A stretch of DNA of 52,753 nt from Pseudomonas huaxiensis (GTDB taxonomy: Bacteria > Pseudomonadota > Gammaproteobacteria > Pseudomonadales > Pseudomonadaceae), in assembly GCF_003231275.1 (NCBI RefSeq), contig NZ_QKVL01000039.1, positions 1 to 52,753 on the forward strand. Direction: 5' to 3'. Below are positions 42,385 to 51,600 of this stretch, piece after piece. Numbering within the stretch: the stretch's first letter is position 1; each line of letters begins with the position of its first letter. A model generated the notes under the pieces. The model had not been told where the DNA came from, did no database searches, and saw nothing but the letters and a program-made list of their open reading frames with translations. The position numbers and the translations under genes are program-made.

Positions 42385-44808
42385 ATGAATCAGGTCAAAC
42401 AATGGGTAACGCACTGCGTCGAGGTCATCGCCGACTGGCTGATGGCCTGGCGCAAGGGGCTGCTGGCGCTGTTCGTGCTGCTTAGCTTGGGGCTGGGCTA
42501 CAGCGCCCTGAACACGCAACTGGACCCTGGCTTCAACAAGCAGATCCCGGTCCGCCACGCCTATATGGTCAACTTCCTCAAGTTCAGCCAGTACTTCACC
42601 GGCGCCAATCGCTTGCTGGTCAGCGTGCGCTGGAAAGGCGAGGGTGACATCTACAACCCTGAATTCCTCGAAACCCTGCGCAAGGTCACCGATGATGTGT
42701 TCTTCATCAGTGGCGTGAGCCGGCCCAGCGTGACCTCGCTGTTCACCGCCAACGTGCGCTACATCGAGATCACCGAAGAGGGTTTCTACGGCGATGTGGT
42801 GGTGCCGCCACGCTTCAGTGGCAGCCCCGACGACCTCGCCCAGGTGCGCAGCAACGCTGCGGCGTCCGGGCAGGTCGGCCGGCTGATCGCCAATGACCTG
42901 AAGTCGGCCATGGTCCGCGCCGACCTGCAGGACCTCGACCCGCGCAGCGGCAAACCGGTGGATTACACCCAAGTGGCCAACAGCCTGGAAGAGATCCGCC
43001 AGAAATACGCCAGCGACACCATCGAGATCAATGTCGTCGGCTTCGCAAAGCTGGTGGGGGATGTGGTGGAAGGCCTGACCACGGTGATCGGTTTCTTCGC
43101 CATCGCCTTCGTCATCACCGGCCTGCTGTTGTGGCTGTATTCCCGCTCCCTGCGCCTGACCCTGGTGGCGCTGGTGGTGGCGTTGCTGCCGGTGGTCTGG
43201 CTGCTGGGGTTGCTGCCGCTGCTGGGCCTGGGTATCGACCCGATGTCGATTCTGGTGCCGTTCCTGATCTTCTCGATTGGCGTGTCCCACGCGGTGCAGA
43301 TGACCAACGCCTGGAAACAGGACGTGGTCGCTGGTGCCACGTCGTTGCAGGCGGCGCGCACGGCGTTCTGCAAGATCTTCATTCCCGGCTCCCTGGCCCT
43401 GCTGATGAATGCCCTGGGCTTCGGCGTGATCATGCTGATCGACATTCCCATCGTCCATGAACTGGGGGTGACCGCGTGCATCGGTGTGATGCTGATGATC
43501 ATCACCAACAAGCTGATGTTGCCGATCATCATTTCCTGGCTGCCGCTGGAGCGCGGTCTGCTGAGCCGCGAACAGGCCGGCCGGCAAGAGCGCCATCGGT
43601 TGTGGTGGCGGCTGTCGGCGCTGGCCGAGCCGGGCCCGGCGTTGGCGGTATTCGGCCTGAGTCTGTTGCTGCTCGCAGCCGGTGCCTGGAAAGCCCGTGA
43701 CCTGGCGGTGGGCGACATCGGTGCCGGCGCGCCGGAGCTGCGTGCCGACTCGCGTTACAACCAGGACAACGCGCGGATCATCAGCAGCTATTCGATTGGC
43801 CTGGACGTGCTGGCGGTGTTCGTCCAGACCCACGATGTCGAGGAAGGCTGCCTGAATCCGGAAGTGATGCGTGCGGTGGAAGGTTTCGACTTCCGCATGC
43901 GTGCGGTACAGGGCGTGCAGTCGGTGCAGAGCGTGGCCGGCATGGGCAAGCGAGTGATCGCCGGCAACAACGAAGGCAATCCGCGCTGGGCAGCGATTCC
44001 CGGTTCCTCCCGCGGCCTGAGTCAGGGCGCTCGCGCTTATATGCCGGACGACGGCCTGGTCACCGATGGCTGCCAGCAGATGCAGATTCTGGTGTTTCTC
44101 GCCGACCACGAAGGCGCCACCGTCAGCCATGCGGTCAACGAAGCGAAGCGGATTATCGCCGAGGTGGCTACGCCGCGGGTGGAGTTTCTCCTGGCGGGCG
44201 GCAACGTCGGCGTGATGGCGGCCTCCAATGAGGCGGTCAAGCGCGCCGAGGTGATCATGCTGGCGGCGTTGTTCGGTTCGGTGGCGCTGTTCTGCTGGCT
44301 GACCTTCCTGTCGGTGCGGGCGGTGCTGTGCATCCTGGTGCCGCTGGCAATCGTGGCGATCCTCTGCAACGCGCTGATGGCCATGCTCGGCATCGGCCTG
44401 AAAGTCGCGACCTTGCCGGTGATGGCCCTGGGCGTGGGCGTCGGCGTGGATTACGGCATCTACTTGTACGAACGCATCCAGCACGAGATGTCCGCCGGCG
44501 CCGACCTGCGCGAGGCGTTCTACCAGGCCATGTGCCAGCGCGGCACGGCGGCGGTGTTCACCGCCCTGACCATGTCCATCGGCGTGTGCACCTGGGCCTT
44601 TGCGCCGCTGAAGTTCCAGGCCGACATGGGCGTGCTGCTGTCGTTCATGTTCCTGGTCAATGTGCTCGGCGCGATCTTCCTGTTGCCGGCCCTGGCGGCC
44701 TGGTTCAACCGGGGGCGCCCGCTGGTGGCCCGGGAGGCGCAATCGGTGGAAGTGCTGCGGGGTGAATTCCGGCTGAAGAAGCAACCGGCAGCACCACACA
44801 TCCGATAG
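42385..44808 (+). CDS. MMPL/RND family transporter
   Basis: An 807-residue protein of the RND superfamily, MMPL/HpnN-like branch. TM1 is at about 20-40, followed by a large periplasmic loop (about 45-225), a block of five membrane helices (about 227-390), a second loop with cysteines (DVEEGCLNPE, TDGCQQM) and a second helix block (about 625-780) with GVGVGVDYGIYLYERIQHEM, the conserved TM aspartate and tyrosine. Such proteins move hydrophobic lipids or terpenoids between inner membrane and periplasm. The ATG at 42385 (MNQVKQWVTHC) is chosen over an upstream frame extension. Preceded by box 2 of the island and followed by a strong hairpin. Confidence 0.88.
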   Translation: MNQVKQWVTHCVEVIADWLMAWRKGLLALFVLLSLGLGYSALNTQLDPGFNKQIPVRHAYMVNFLKFSQYFTGANRLLVSVRWKGEGDIYNPEFLETLRKVTDDVFFISGVSRPSVTSLFTANVRYIEITEEGFYGDVVVPPRFSGSPDDLAQVRSNAAASGQVGRLIANDLKSAMVRADLQDLDPRSGKPVDYTQVANSLEEIRQKYASDTIEINVVGFAKLVGDVVEGLTTVIGFFAIAFVITGLLLWLYSRSLRLTLVALVVALLPVVWLLGLLPLLGLGIDPMSILVPFLIFSIGVSHAVQMTNAWKQDVVAGATSLQAARTAFCKIFIPGSLALLMNALGFGVIMLIDIPIVHELGVTACIGVMLMIITNKLMLPIIISWLPLERGLLSREQAGRQERHRLWWRLSALAEPGPALAVFGLSLLLLAAGAWKARDLAVGDIGAGAPELRADSRYNQDNARIISSYSIGLDVLAVFVQTHDVEEGCLNPEVMRAVEGFDFRMRAVQGVQSVQSVAGMGKRVIAGNNEGNPRWAAIPGSSRGLSQGARAYMPDDGLVTDGCQQMQILVFLADHEGATVSHAVNEAKRIIAEVATPRVEFLLAGGNVGVMAASNEAVKRAEVIMLAALFGSVALFCWLTFLSVRAVLCILVPLAIVAILCNALMAMLGIGLKVATLPVMALGVGVGVDYGIYLYERIQHEMSAGADLREAFYQAMCQRGTAAVFTALTMSIGVCTWAFAPLKFQADMGVLLSFMFLVNVLGAIFLLPALAAWFNRGRPLVAREAQSVEVLRGEFRLKKQPAAPHIR

Positions 44809-44821
44809 CTGCGGATATCAG

Positions 44822-44845
44822 GGAGCGCCCTATTGTGGGCGCTCC
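44822..44845. terminator. hairpin after the MMPL transporter gene
   Basis: Perfect 9-base stem GGAGCGCCC / GGGCGCTCC with loop TATTGT, starting 13 bases after the stop codon. No T run follows, so it may be a Rho-independent-like stop of low strength or a 3' stabiliser. A second short stem GGGGGC-TGATT-GCCCCC lies at 44883-44899 in the leader of the LuxR gene. Confidence 0.55.
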
Positions 44846-44959
44846 GGGAGATAGCGAGACTGCAACGCGACGTGCACTTCGAGGGGGCTGATTGCCCCCG
44901 AGTCGAACTCATAACAATAAGAAGGGAAGGCCCAGCCTTACCCGAGCGAGGAGAAGACG

Positions 44960-46195
44960 GTGGAGAACCCTGTGCTGACCCCGGATGGCCTGAGCAAGCT
45001 CGGTCTCGATCTGGCCGGCTACGACCGGCTGGTGAGTGAAGTCTACGACGGCGCCATCAACCCCCGGCAGATGGCCCGGGCCCTGACCAGCTTCCGCGAC
45101 CTTTACGGCGCCAACTACGTGACCCTGATCCTGAGGGTGCCAGACCAGCCTGACATGGGCCTGATGATCATCGTCGGTGATATCGAAGGCGCGGGCGAAG
45201 TCAGCTACATGACCTACCCGCAAACCCAGACGCCCTTCACTAACCAGCCGCTGGACTATGTGTTCACCGTGGATGATGTGCTCACCAGCAGCCAATGGGA
45301 GCAATCGGCGTACTTCAAGATGTTCTGCGGGCCACAGGACGTCTACCACGTCATGGGCGCCGATATCTCCACCGCCGATGGCGGCAAACTGCGCCTGCGG
45401 ATCACCCGGCCCAAACGGGCGCCGGCCTTCTCCCGCGACGATCGGGCGCTGTGCGCGATGTTCCTGCCACACCTGCGTCGCGGCATGCAAATGCACAACC
45501 TGCTCGACCGCAGCGAATCCCTCAGCGACCTGTACGCCCAGGCCATCAGCCGCCTGTCGGTGGCGACGCTGGTGCTGGACGAGAGCGGCAGCGTGCTGCG
45601 GGTCAACCCGGTGGCCCATGACCTGCTGGCCCAGGCCGACGGCCTGAAACTGGTTGGCGGGCGTCTGGAAGCCACCTATCCCAGCGACAACCGCGAGCTG
45701 CAGCGCTTGATCCGCGCGGCGTTTTCTCCGGATGCACCGAAAAGCGCCGAGGCCATGTCGGTGACCCGGCCGTCCGGGCTGGTCAATCTGGGGCTGGTGG
45801 TGGAACCGATTCCGTCGCTGGACTGGGCGGAGGGCAAGGGCAAGCCGGCGGCGCTGGTGTACATCCGCGATGCCGCCAGCAAGTCTTTGGCCAGCGAACT
45901 GGTGACCAAGCAACTGTTCAACCTGACCAAGGCCGAGACGGCGCTGGCCATGGAACTGGCCAACGGCCTGTCACTGGAAGAGGCCGCCGAGGAACTGAAC
46001 ATCCGCCGCAACACCGCGCGGGCGCACTTGCGTTCGATCTTCTCCAAGACCGGTGTGCGCCGGCAGACCGAGCTGGTGCGGATCCTGCTCAACAGCGTGG
46101 TGGCGTTGGGCAAACCGAAAATGCCGCTGAAGGTCCCCGGCAAACTGAAGGTCCCGCCGCCGCAACTGGCGGTGCCGATGGCGCGACGGGCATGA
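44960..46195 (+). CDS. LuxR-type transcriptional regulator of the catabolic island
   Basis: A 411-residue regulator beginning at GTG 44960, eight bases after GCGAGGAG. The N-terminal 200 residues have no clear family; residues about 205-310 look PAS-like (LSVATLVLDESGSVLRVNPVAHDLLAQ). The C-terminus is a LuxR/FixJ helix-turn-helix: LTKAETALAMELANGLSLEE, then LNIRRNTARAHLRSIFSKTGV, with a proline-rich tail. Regulators of this large type recur beside DUF1302/MMPL clusters. It is the only regulator inside the island and the best candidate to bind the GGACGATGTT boxes, though none lies before its own gene. Confidence 0.88.
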   Translation: MENPVLTPDGLSKLGLDLAGYDRLVSEVYDGAINPRQMARALTSFRDLYGANYVTLILRVPDQPDMGLMIIVGDIEGAGEVSYMTYPQTQTPFTNQPLDYVFTVDDVLTSSQWEQSAYFKMFCGPQDVYHVMGADISTADGGKLRLRITRPKRAPAFSRDDRALCAMFLPHLRRGMQMHNLLDRSESLSDLYAQAISRLSVATLVLDESGSVLRVNPVAHDLLAQADGLKLVGGRLEATYPSDNRELQRLIRAAFSPDAPKSAEAMSVTRPSGLVNLGLVVEPIPSLDWAEGKGKPAALVYIRDAASKSLASELVTKQLFNLTKAETALAMELANGLSLEEAAEELNIRRNTARAHLRSIFSKTGVRRQTELVRILLNSVVALGKPKMPLKVPGKLKVPPPQLAVPMARRA

Positions 46196-46298
46196 AGGGC
46201 TCACGCGTGTTGTGAATGAGCCTTAGGCCAAAACGGTCTTAAGAACTATCAGTAATGTCAGGTGTGCAACGGGTGCGGCACGCAAAGAATGGGGTAGC

Positions 46299-46325
46299 GG
46301 GCAGGCAGCTTGCCGCCCCTTCTTT
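46299..46325 (+). terminator. hairpin followed by T-rich tract
   Basis: GGGC-A-GGC / GCCGCCC stem (one bulged A) with loop AGCTT, followed by CTTCTTTT. It lies about 100 bases after the LuxR gene stop and directly before the ribosome site CGAGGTGA of the 75-codon gene. It may end LuxR transcription or act as an attenuator of the small gene. Confidence 0.5.
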
Positions 46326-46340
46326 TCGAGGTGAACCGAT

Positions 46341-46568
46341 ATGGCCGGCGTAGATGAGATTGTTCTGAAAGTGTCCCAACTCACCAAGGGCGAGGAATTG
46401 AACGCGGTGACAGCAGCGGTTAACAGCCGATTGGCCGCTTTGCGTAGCGCGGAGACGGACGCAGCGATGAGCAAATATACGGATGTGAAACATAAAGAAT
46501 TGAAAGGCAAGGTGGATCTGAACGAGATATTGAAAGGAGACAGCGATCCAAACAACAGCCAGCAGTAA
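46341..46568 (+). CDS. small hypothetical protein (75 aa)
   Basis: A 75-residue charged protein, MAGVDEIVLKVSQLTKGEEL at the start and GDSDPNNSQQ at the end, with a good ribosome site (GAGGTGA, 7 bases upstream). It is predicted mostly helical and soluble, lacks cysteine and has no signal peptide. Base composition is visibly more AT-rich than its neighbours (for example GTGAAACATAAAGAATTG around 46486), which hints at recent acquisition or weak selection on codon use. It stands alone between two hairpins and is closed by a strong terminator. No family recognised; function unknown. Confidence 0.65.
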   Translation: MAGVDEIVLKVSQLTKGEELNAVTAAVNSRLAALRSAETDAAMSKYTDVKHKELKGKVDLNEILKGDSDPNNSQQ

Positions 46569-46605
46569 TAAGAAGAGCAACCGCGGTTCCTTGGCGTCCC
46601 AAAGC

Positions 46606-46635
46606 AAAAGCCCAGCCTCGTCCGGCTGGGCTTTT
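46606..46635 (+). terminator. intrinsic terminator after the 75-codon gene
   Basis: Twelve-base stem AAAAGCCCAGCC / GGCTGGGCTTTT with loop TCGTCC, then TTTTGTTTG. A textbook bidirectional-type Rho-independent terminator, 38 bases after the stop codon and just before box 3. Confidence 0.92.
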
Positions 46636-46651
46636 GTTTGCAGTGCATTTT

Positions 46652-46675
46652 TAGTCTTCTCGGACGATGTTTCCG
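46652..46675. promoter_or_regulatory. island regulatory box 3 (before the dehydrogenase operon)
   Basis: TAGTCTT-C-TCGGACGATGTTTC followed by CG, ending 88 bases before the start at 46764. One mismatch in 22 to box 1. A -10-like GATCAT (46690-46695) begins 28 bases after GGACG, exactly as in box 1. Confidence 0.65.
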
Positions 46676-46763
46676 GCAAGGTTGCTGCTGATCATGGGGC
46701 TGCTGTGCAGCCCTTCGCGCCGAACCGTCGCGAAGGATCAACGCCCAACTCATGGAGATTCCA

Positions 46764-47531
46764 ATGCCCACAACCGCCATCACCGGCTCTGCCTCCGGCA
46801 TCGGCGCCGCCGTTGCCACGGCCTTGCGCGCCGCCGGCCACCGCGTCATCGGTATCGACCGCGGCAACGCCGAGGTCATTGCCGACCTGTCCACCCGCGA
46901 AGGTCGCGATGCGGCCATTGCCCAGGTCCTCGAACTCAGCGGCGGCGTCCTCGACGGCCTGGTCTGCTGCGCCGGCATCGGCGTCACCGCGCCGTCCTGC
47001 GGGTTGATCGTGGCGGTCAACCATTTCGGCGTCAGCCAACTGCTCGGCGGTCTTGAAGGTGCGTTGGCCAAGGGCAGCAACCCGGCGGCGTTGGTGATCG
47101 GTTCGGTGGCGGCGATCCGTCCCGGCACCGAGCAAGAACCCATGACTCAGGCCATGCTCGACAACGACGAAGCGCGGGCGCTGGACATCGCCAACACCCT
47201 GGGCGAGCCCCAGGTGGCCTACGCATGCTCCAAGTACGCGATCACCCATCATGCCCGGCGCCTGGCGGCGACTTGGGGCGCCAAGGGCATTCGCCTCAAC
47301 GTGGTCGCGCCCGGAGCGGTGGAAACCCCGCTGCACGATGCTTCGCGCAATGACCCGCGCTTTGGCGATGCGGTACGTGCGTTCGTCGCGCCACTCGGAC
47401 GCAATGGCCACCCCGAGGAAATCGCTGCGCTGATCGCCTTCCTGCAGTCGCAACAAGCGGGCTTTATTCACGGCAGCGTGATGTACATCGACGGCGGCAT
47501 GGACGCCATGGTCCGGCCGCAGCGGGTCTGA
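46764..47531 (+). CDS. short-chain dehydrogenase, 3-alpha-hydroxysteroid dehydrogenase-like
   Basis: A 255-residue SDR oxidoreductase. TGSASGIGAAVATAL (7-21) binds the cofactor; catalytic S114, Y153 and K157 are in VIGSVAAI and YACSK. The pattern NAEVIADLSTREGRDAAIA, LDGLVCCAG, GIRLNVVAPGAVETPL and VMYIDGGMDAMVRP strongly resembles HsdA, the 3-alpha-hydroxysteroid dehydrogenase/carbonyl reductase of Comamonas testosteroni. The ATG at 46764 is chosen because GGAG lies seven bases upstream and the extension to 46752 adds only four residues. It leads a two-gene unit behind box 3. The resemblance is judged by eye; the actual alcohol substrate is unknown. Confidence 0.85.
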   Translation: MPTTAITGSASGIGAAVATALRAAGHRVIGIDRGNAEVIADLSTREGRDAAIAQVLELSGGVLDGLVCCAGIGVTAPSCGLIVAVNHFGVSQLLGGLEGALAKGSNPAALVIGSVAAIRPGTEQEPMTQAMLDNDEARALDIANTLGEPQVAYACSKYAITHHARRLAATWGAKGIRLNVVAPGAVETPLHDASRNDPRFGDAVRAFVAPLGRNGHPEEIAALIAFLQSQQAGFIHGSVMYIDGGMDAMVRPQRV

Positions 47532-47540
47532 GGAAAACAC

Positions 47541-48368
47541 ATGAACAAGGTTGCATTCATCACCGGCGCCAGCCGCGGTATCGGTCGTGCGGCGGCGCTG
47601 GCGTTCGCCCGGGCCGGCTTCGACCTGGCGATCAGCGCCCGCACCCTGGACGAAGGCGAGCAACACCCGCACGCCTTGCGCGATGCCAGCGGCGCGCCAC
47701 TGCCGGGCAGCCTCAACGGCACTGCCGAAGCCATCCGTGCGCTGGGCCGCAAGGCGCTGGTGGTGCCGATGGACCTGCTCGACAGTGACTCGGCACTGGC
47801 TGCGTGCACGGCGGTGCTGGCCGAGTACGGTCGCATCGACGTGCTGATCAATAACGCGATCTACCAGGGCAGTGACCTCAATGCCGGTTTCATGGCATTG
47901 CAGCCCGAGACGCTGGAACGGATGTTCAAGGGCTACATTCTCACACCGTTCCTGCTGACCCGCGCCGTGGCCCAAGTGATGGCGGAGCAGGGCGATGGTG
48001 TGGTGATCAACGTCACCTCCGGCGCCGGCGAGAGCGACCCGCCGGTTGCGGCCGGGAAGGGCGGCTGGGGCTATGCCTATGGCGCGGGCAAGGCGGCGGT
48101 GTCGCGGTTGTCGGGGATCGTTGCGGTGGAACTGGGTGATGCCGGGGTTCGCGCCTACACCGTCAATCCCGGGGTGGTGACCACCGATGCGCTGAAAGCC
48201 ACCATCGGCGAGAAGGGTGTGATCGCTCTGCGCGCCGGTAGTGCGCCGCCAGAAGTGCCGGCGGCGGTGATGTTGTGGCTCGCCACTGATGAAGAGGCCA
48301 GCCATTATCAGCGCCAGACCATTGCGGCCCAGCCGTTTGCCAGAAAGCTTGGGTTGTTGGCGGACTGA
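47541..48368 (+). CDS. short-chain dehydrogenase/reductase
   Basis: A 275-residue SDR ten bases after the preceding dehydrogenase, so cotranscribed. Cofactor loop TGASRGIGRAAALAF (8-22), NNAIYQG in the NNAG position, catalytic serine in INVTSGAGES, and YGAGKAAVSRL with the catalytic tyrosine and lysine. A 20-residue insertion after the first fold unit (EGEQHPHALRDASGAPLPGS) is typical of the classical SDRs acting on multi-ring or fatty acyl substrates, but it does not fix the substrate. The gene closes the island and is followed by a REP-type repeat. Confidence 0.85.
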   Translation: MNKVAFITGASRGIGRAAALAFARAGFDLAISARTLDEGEQHPHALRDASGAPLPGSLNGTAEAIRALGRKALVVPMDLLDSDSALAACTAVLAEYGRIDVLINNAIYQGSDLNAGFMALQPETLERMFKGYILTPFLLTRAVAQVMAEQGDGVVINVTSGAGESDPPVAAGKGGWGYAYGAGKAAVSRLSGIVAVELGDAGVRAYTVNPGVVTTDALKATIGEKGVIALRAGSAPPEVPAAVMLWLATDEEASHYQRQTIAAQPFARKLGLLAD

Positions 48369-48386
48369 GGCCCGTCGACACCGGAC

Positions 48387-48443
48387 CCTGTGGGAGCCGG
48401 CTTGCCGGCGATGCGCCGCACCTGCGGCGCTCAATCCAAGGGG
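48387..48443. repeat. single composite REP-type repeat
   Basis: CCTGTGGGAGCCGGCTTGCC then GGCGATGCGCCGCACCTGCGGCGCTCAAT. Reverse of the layout at 42130: REP palindrome first, GCGCCGC-type palindrome second. It lies 19 bases after the last island gene. The remaining gap to 48630 holds an AT-rich tract (48490-48540) ahead of the autotransporter gene. Confidence 0.75.
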
Positions 48444-48630
48444 CGCAAACACACGCCGAGTTAGCGTTTTTCCATACAACCTTGTGCGCAAATTTTTTTA
48501 TACCCCTGACGAGTGTTAAAGTGCCATCAATAAAAAATGTTTCATCTCGCCAAGGTCGGGCCCGTCAATTGCTAGCGTAGCGCTGCTGCGCCGTCAGGGA
48601 TGAGTCGCCTGATCCACACTAGGAGTTGTT

Positions 48631-51600
48631 GTGGACAGACGTAGAACTGCAGTACCTCGCACGGCCCGTACCCGCTTGTCGCTGGCTGTCAGCCTGGCCA
48701 TGTTCGGCGCCTTCGCCGCCATCGACCCTGTTTTCGCCGCGTGTACACCCGGCGCGCCCGCCGATGGCGCGGCGGTGAACTGCACTGGCACCAGCCTGGA
48801 CGTAGCGCTGAACGCCAACTCGCTGACGGTCACGGTCGGCAACGGCGCACTGTTGACGAGGAACGACATTACCTTCCCGACGCTGGCCATTACGGGTATC
48901 AACAACACCTTCATCAACAACGGCAACATCGACCTGGGCTACTACGGACCGCCACCTGTCCGCATGACGGCGGTCAAGATCACCAGCCCCACCGCCTCGA
49001 ACCTGACGATCACCAACAACTCAGGTACCGGCAACAACGGCCAGATCGTCGGTTACAGCGGCTTCCTCGGCATCGGCATGACCAACCTCACCGGTGCGGC
49101 GCTGGACATCAACAATGGCTCTGGCGGGCGCACGAACATCAACAACTACGGCCGGATCCTGTCGATCCTGCTCTCTGGCGCTACAGAAACCGAGCCCGAC
49201 CTGCCAGTGATCGGGGTCTACGGCGGTAGCCAGGTGACGTTCACCAACACCGGCACCATCACCGGGCGGATTGCCTTCGAAAGTTCGGGTGAGGGCAACA
49301 TCTTTATTAACCAGGGCACCATTACCGGCGGCGTGTCGTTGGGCCAGGGTGGTGGTAATAATGAGTTCAGGGCAATAACCGGTTCGTCAGTCGTCAGCGG
49401 CGGCGGCAGCGGTGCGGCGCTGTCGATCAATGGCCTGCAGTTCGCCGCCACTGGCATCGTCGATGGCGGGGCCGGCGGCGACAATACGCTGTACCTGCAG
49501 AACACCCTGAACGGCGGCACGGGTACCAATACGGGCGTCGGCAACATAAACCTGAGCTCCTACGTCAATTTCGGCTTCCTGAATCTCCTCGGTGGGACCT
49601 GGACTGTGCAAGGCGCTCTGACCGACGGCGTCATGGCCGTCCTGCAGGGTGGCACGCTGCAAACCGACAACAGCGGCTTTATCGGTACCGGCCTTATCGG
49701 CGGCTATGGCGGTACGATCGCCAGTTCTGCGGCGACGATGAACTTCGCCAACAACTTCTACCTGGGTTATTCGTACGACATCGCCGCCGGCGGCCTGACG
49801 TTCAGCAGCAACACCACCGCGTTCACCCTCTCGGGCACAATCGAGGGGGAGACCAATTCCCCGCTGGTCAAGACCGGTACTTCGTCCCTGCGCCTGAACG
49901 GTGTCAGTACTTACATTGCCGGCACCATCCTCAGTGGCGGCTCGCTCATCATCGGCAGCAGCCAGGCGCTGGGTAGCGGCACTGTCTCTGCGGGGACCGG
50001 TACCCGGATCGACTCCGCAGCCACCTCGACCCTGAGCAACACCTTCAGCATGGCGGGGACCGTGAATTTCGGCGGCACCAGTTCGCTGACCCTGAACGGC
50101 ACGGTCCTGGGCGCCGGTGCCTTGCTTAACAAGGATGGCTCGGGCACGTTGGTGCTGACGCGCAGCAATACCTACAGCGGCGGCACAACGCTGACGGCCG
50201 GCACCCTGGGGATCGGCAGCAACCAGGCGCTGGGCAACGGCAACGTGGCCGCGGCAAGTGGTACCCGGATCAACTCCACGGCCACCTCGATCCTGAACAA
50301 CAGCATCCTCATGACTGGCACCGTGAATTTCGGTGGCAGCAGCACGCTGACCCTGAATGGCACGATCCAGGGCGCCAGCGCCGTGCTCAACAAGGACGGC
50401 TCGGGCACGCTGGTCCTGACCGGCGCCAACACCTACACCGGCGGCACCACGTTGAGCGCCGGTACGCTGACCCTCGGCAGCAACAGCGCGATCGGCACCG
50501 GCAACTTGACGGTAACCGGGGCCTCCACCCTGACCAGCAACCAATTTGTCACCTTCCTCAAAGATGTTGCGCTTAACAGCACCCTGACCGTGGGCGGCAA
50601 CAACGATCTGCGCCTGCTCGGCAACATCAGCGGGAACTCAAGCAACAAGCTGATCAAGACCGGCAACGGCAATCTCATTCTGGGCGGGAACAACAGCTTT
50701 GCGGGGGGGATCGAGCTCAATGCAGGCTCCGTGACACTGCTCACCACGGGTGTGCTGGGCAACGGCGGCCTGACGGTCACCGGCAACAGCAGCGTGGTGG
50801 TCGAGATGCAGCAGACCAACCTCCAGCCGGTCGCCATCAATTCGGGCGCAACCTTGCAACTGGTCGCCAACCAGGCCTACGCGCTGCAGGGCGTGCTGTC
50901 CGGCAGCGGAACGCTGGTCAAGGACGGCGTCGCGGACCTGTCGCTGATGGCTATATCGCCGAACTCGTTCAGCGGCCTGTTCGATGTGGTCAAGGGCCAG
51001 CTCGTCTCGATGATTCCGGGCAGCCTGGGCACCAATGCGAGCGTGAATATCGGCAGCAACGGCACCGTCAGCCTGGCAGGCAGCGAAACCATCGACGCTC
51101 TCAGCGGCACTGGCAGCCTGGTAATCGGCGACGGCGGCACCCTGAGGGTCGGCAGCCTCAACAGCAGCTCCACCTTCGGCGGCGCCATATCGGGCGCCGG
51201 CACGCTGCAGAAGATCGGTACCGGTAACCTGACCCTCACCGGCACCAGCGTTATCGGCGGTGTCACCAGCGTCAGCGCCGGGCGCCTGACGCTCGGCTCG
51301 GGTGCCAGCCTGAACAGCGCCGGGGTGACCGTAGTCAACGGCGCCAGCCTGGCGGGTAGCGGCAGCGTGCTCAGCAACCTGACCGTCAACTCTGGCGGTC
51401 ACCTGGTGCTCGCCTCGGGAGGCACCCTGACGGCCAGCAGCCTGAGCCTGAGCAACGGCAGCATTGTCGACGTTGCACTCGGCACGCCTTCGCTGACCCC
51501 GATGCTCAACATCGGCGGTGCTGCAGCCATGGGCACCACCTCGTTCAATTTCACCGATCTTGCGGACATCGCCAACGGCACCTACCGCCTGGTCACTCAC

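Noticed and set aside
42355..44799. 814-codon open frame on the minus strand opposite the MMPL gene
   Set aside because: Antisense shadow; translation is full of HQ/RR repeats and has no membrane segments or domains, while the plus strand encodes a clear RND protein.
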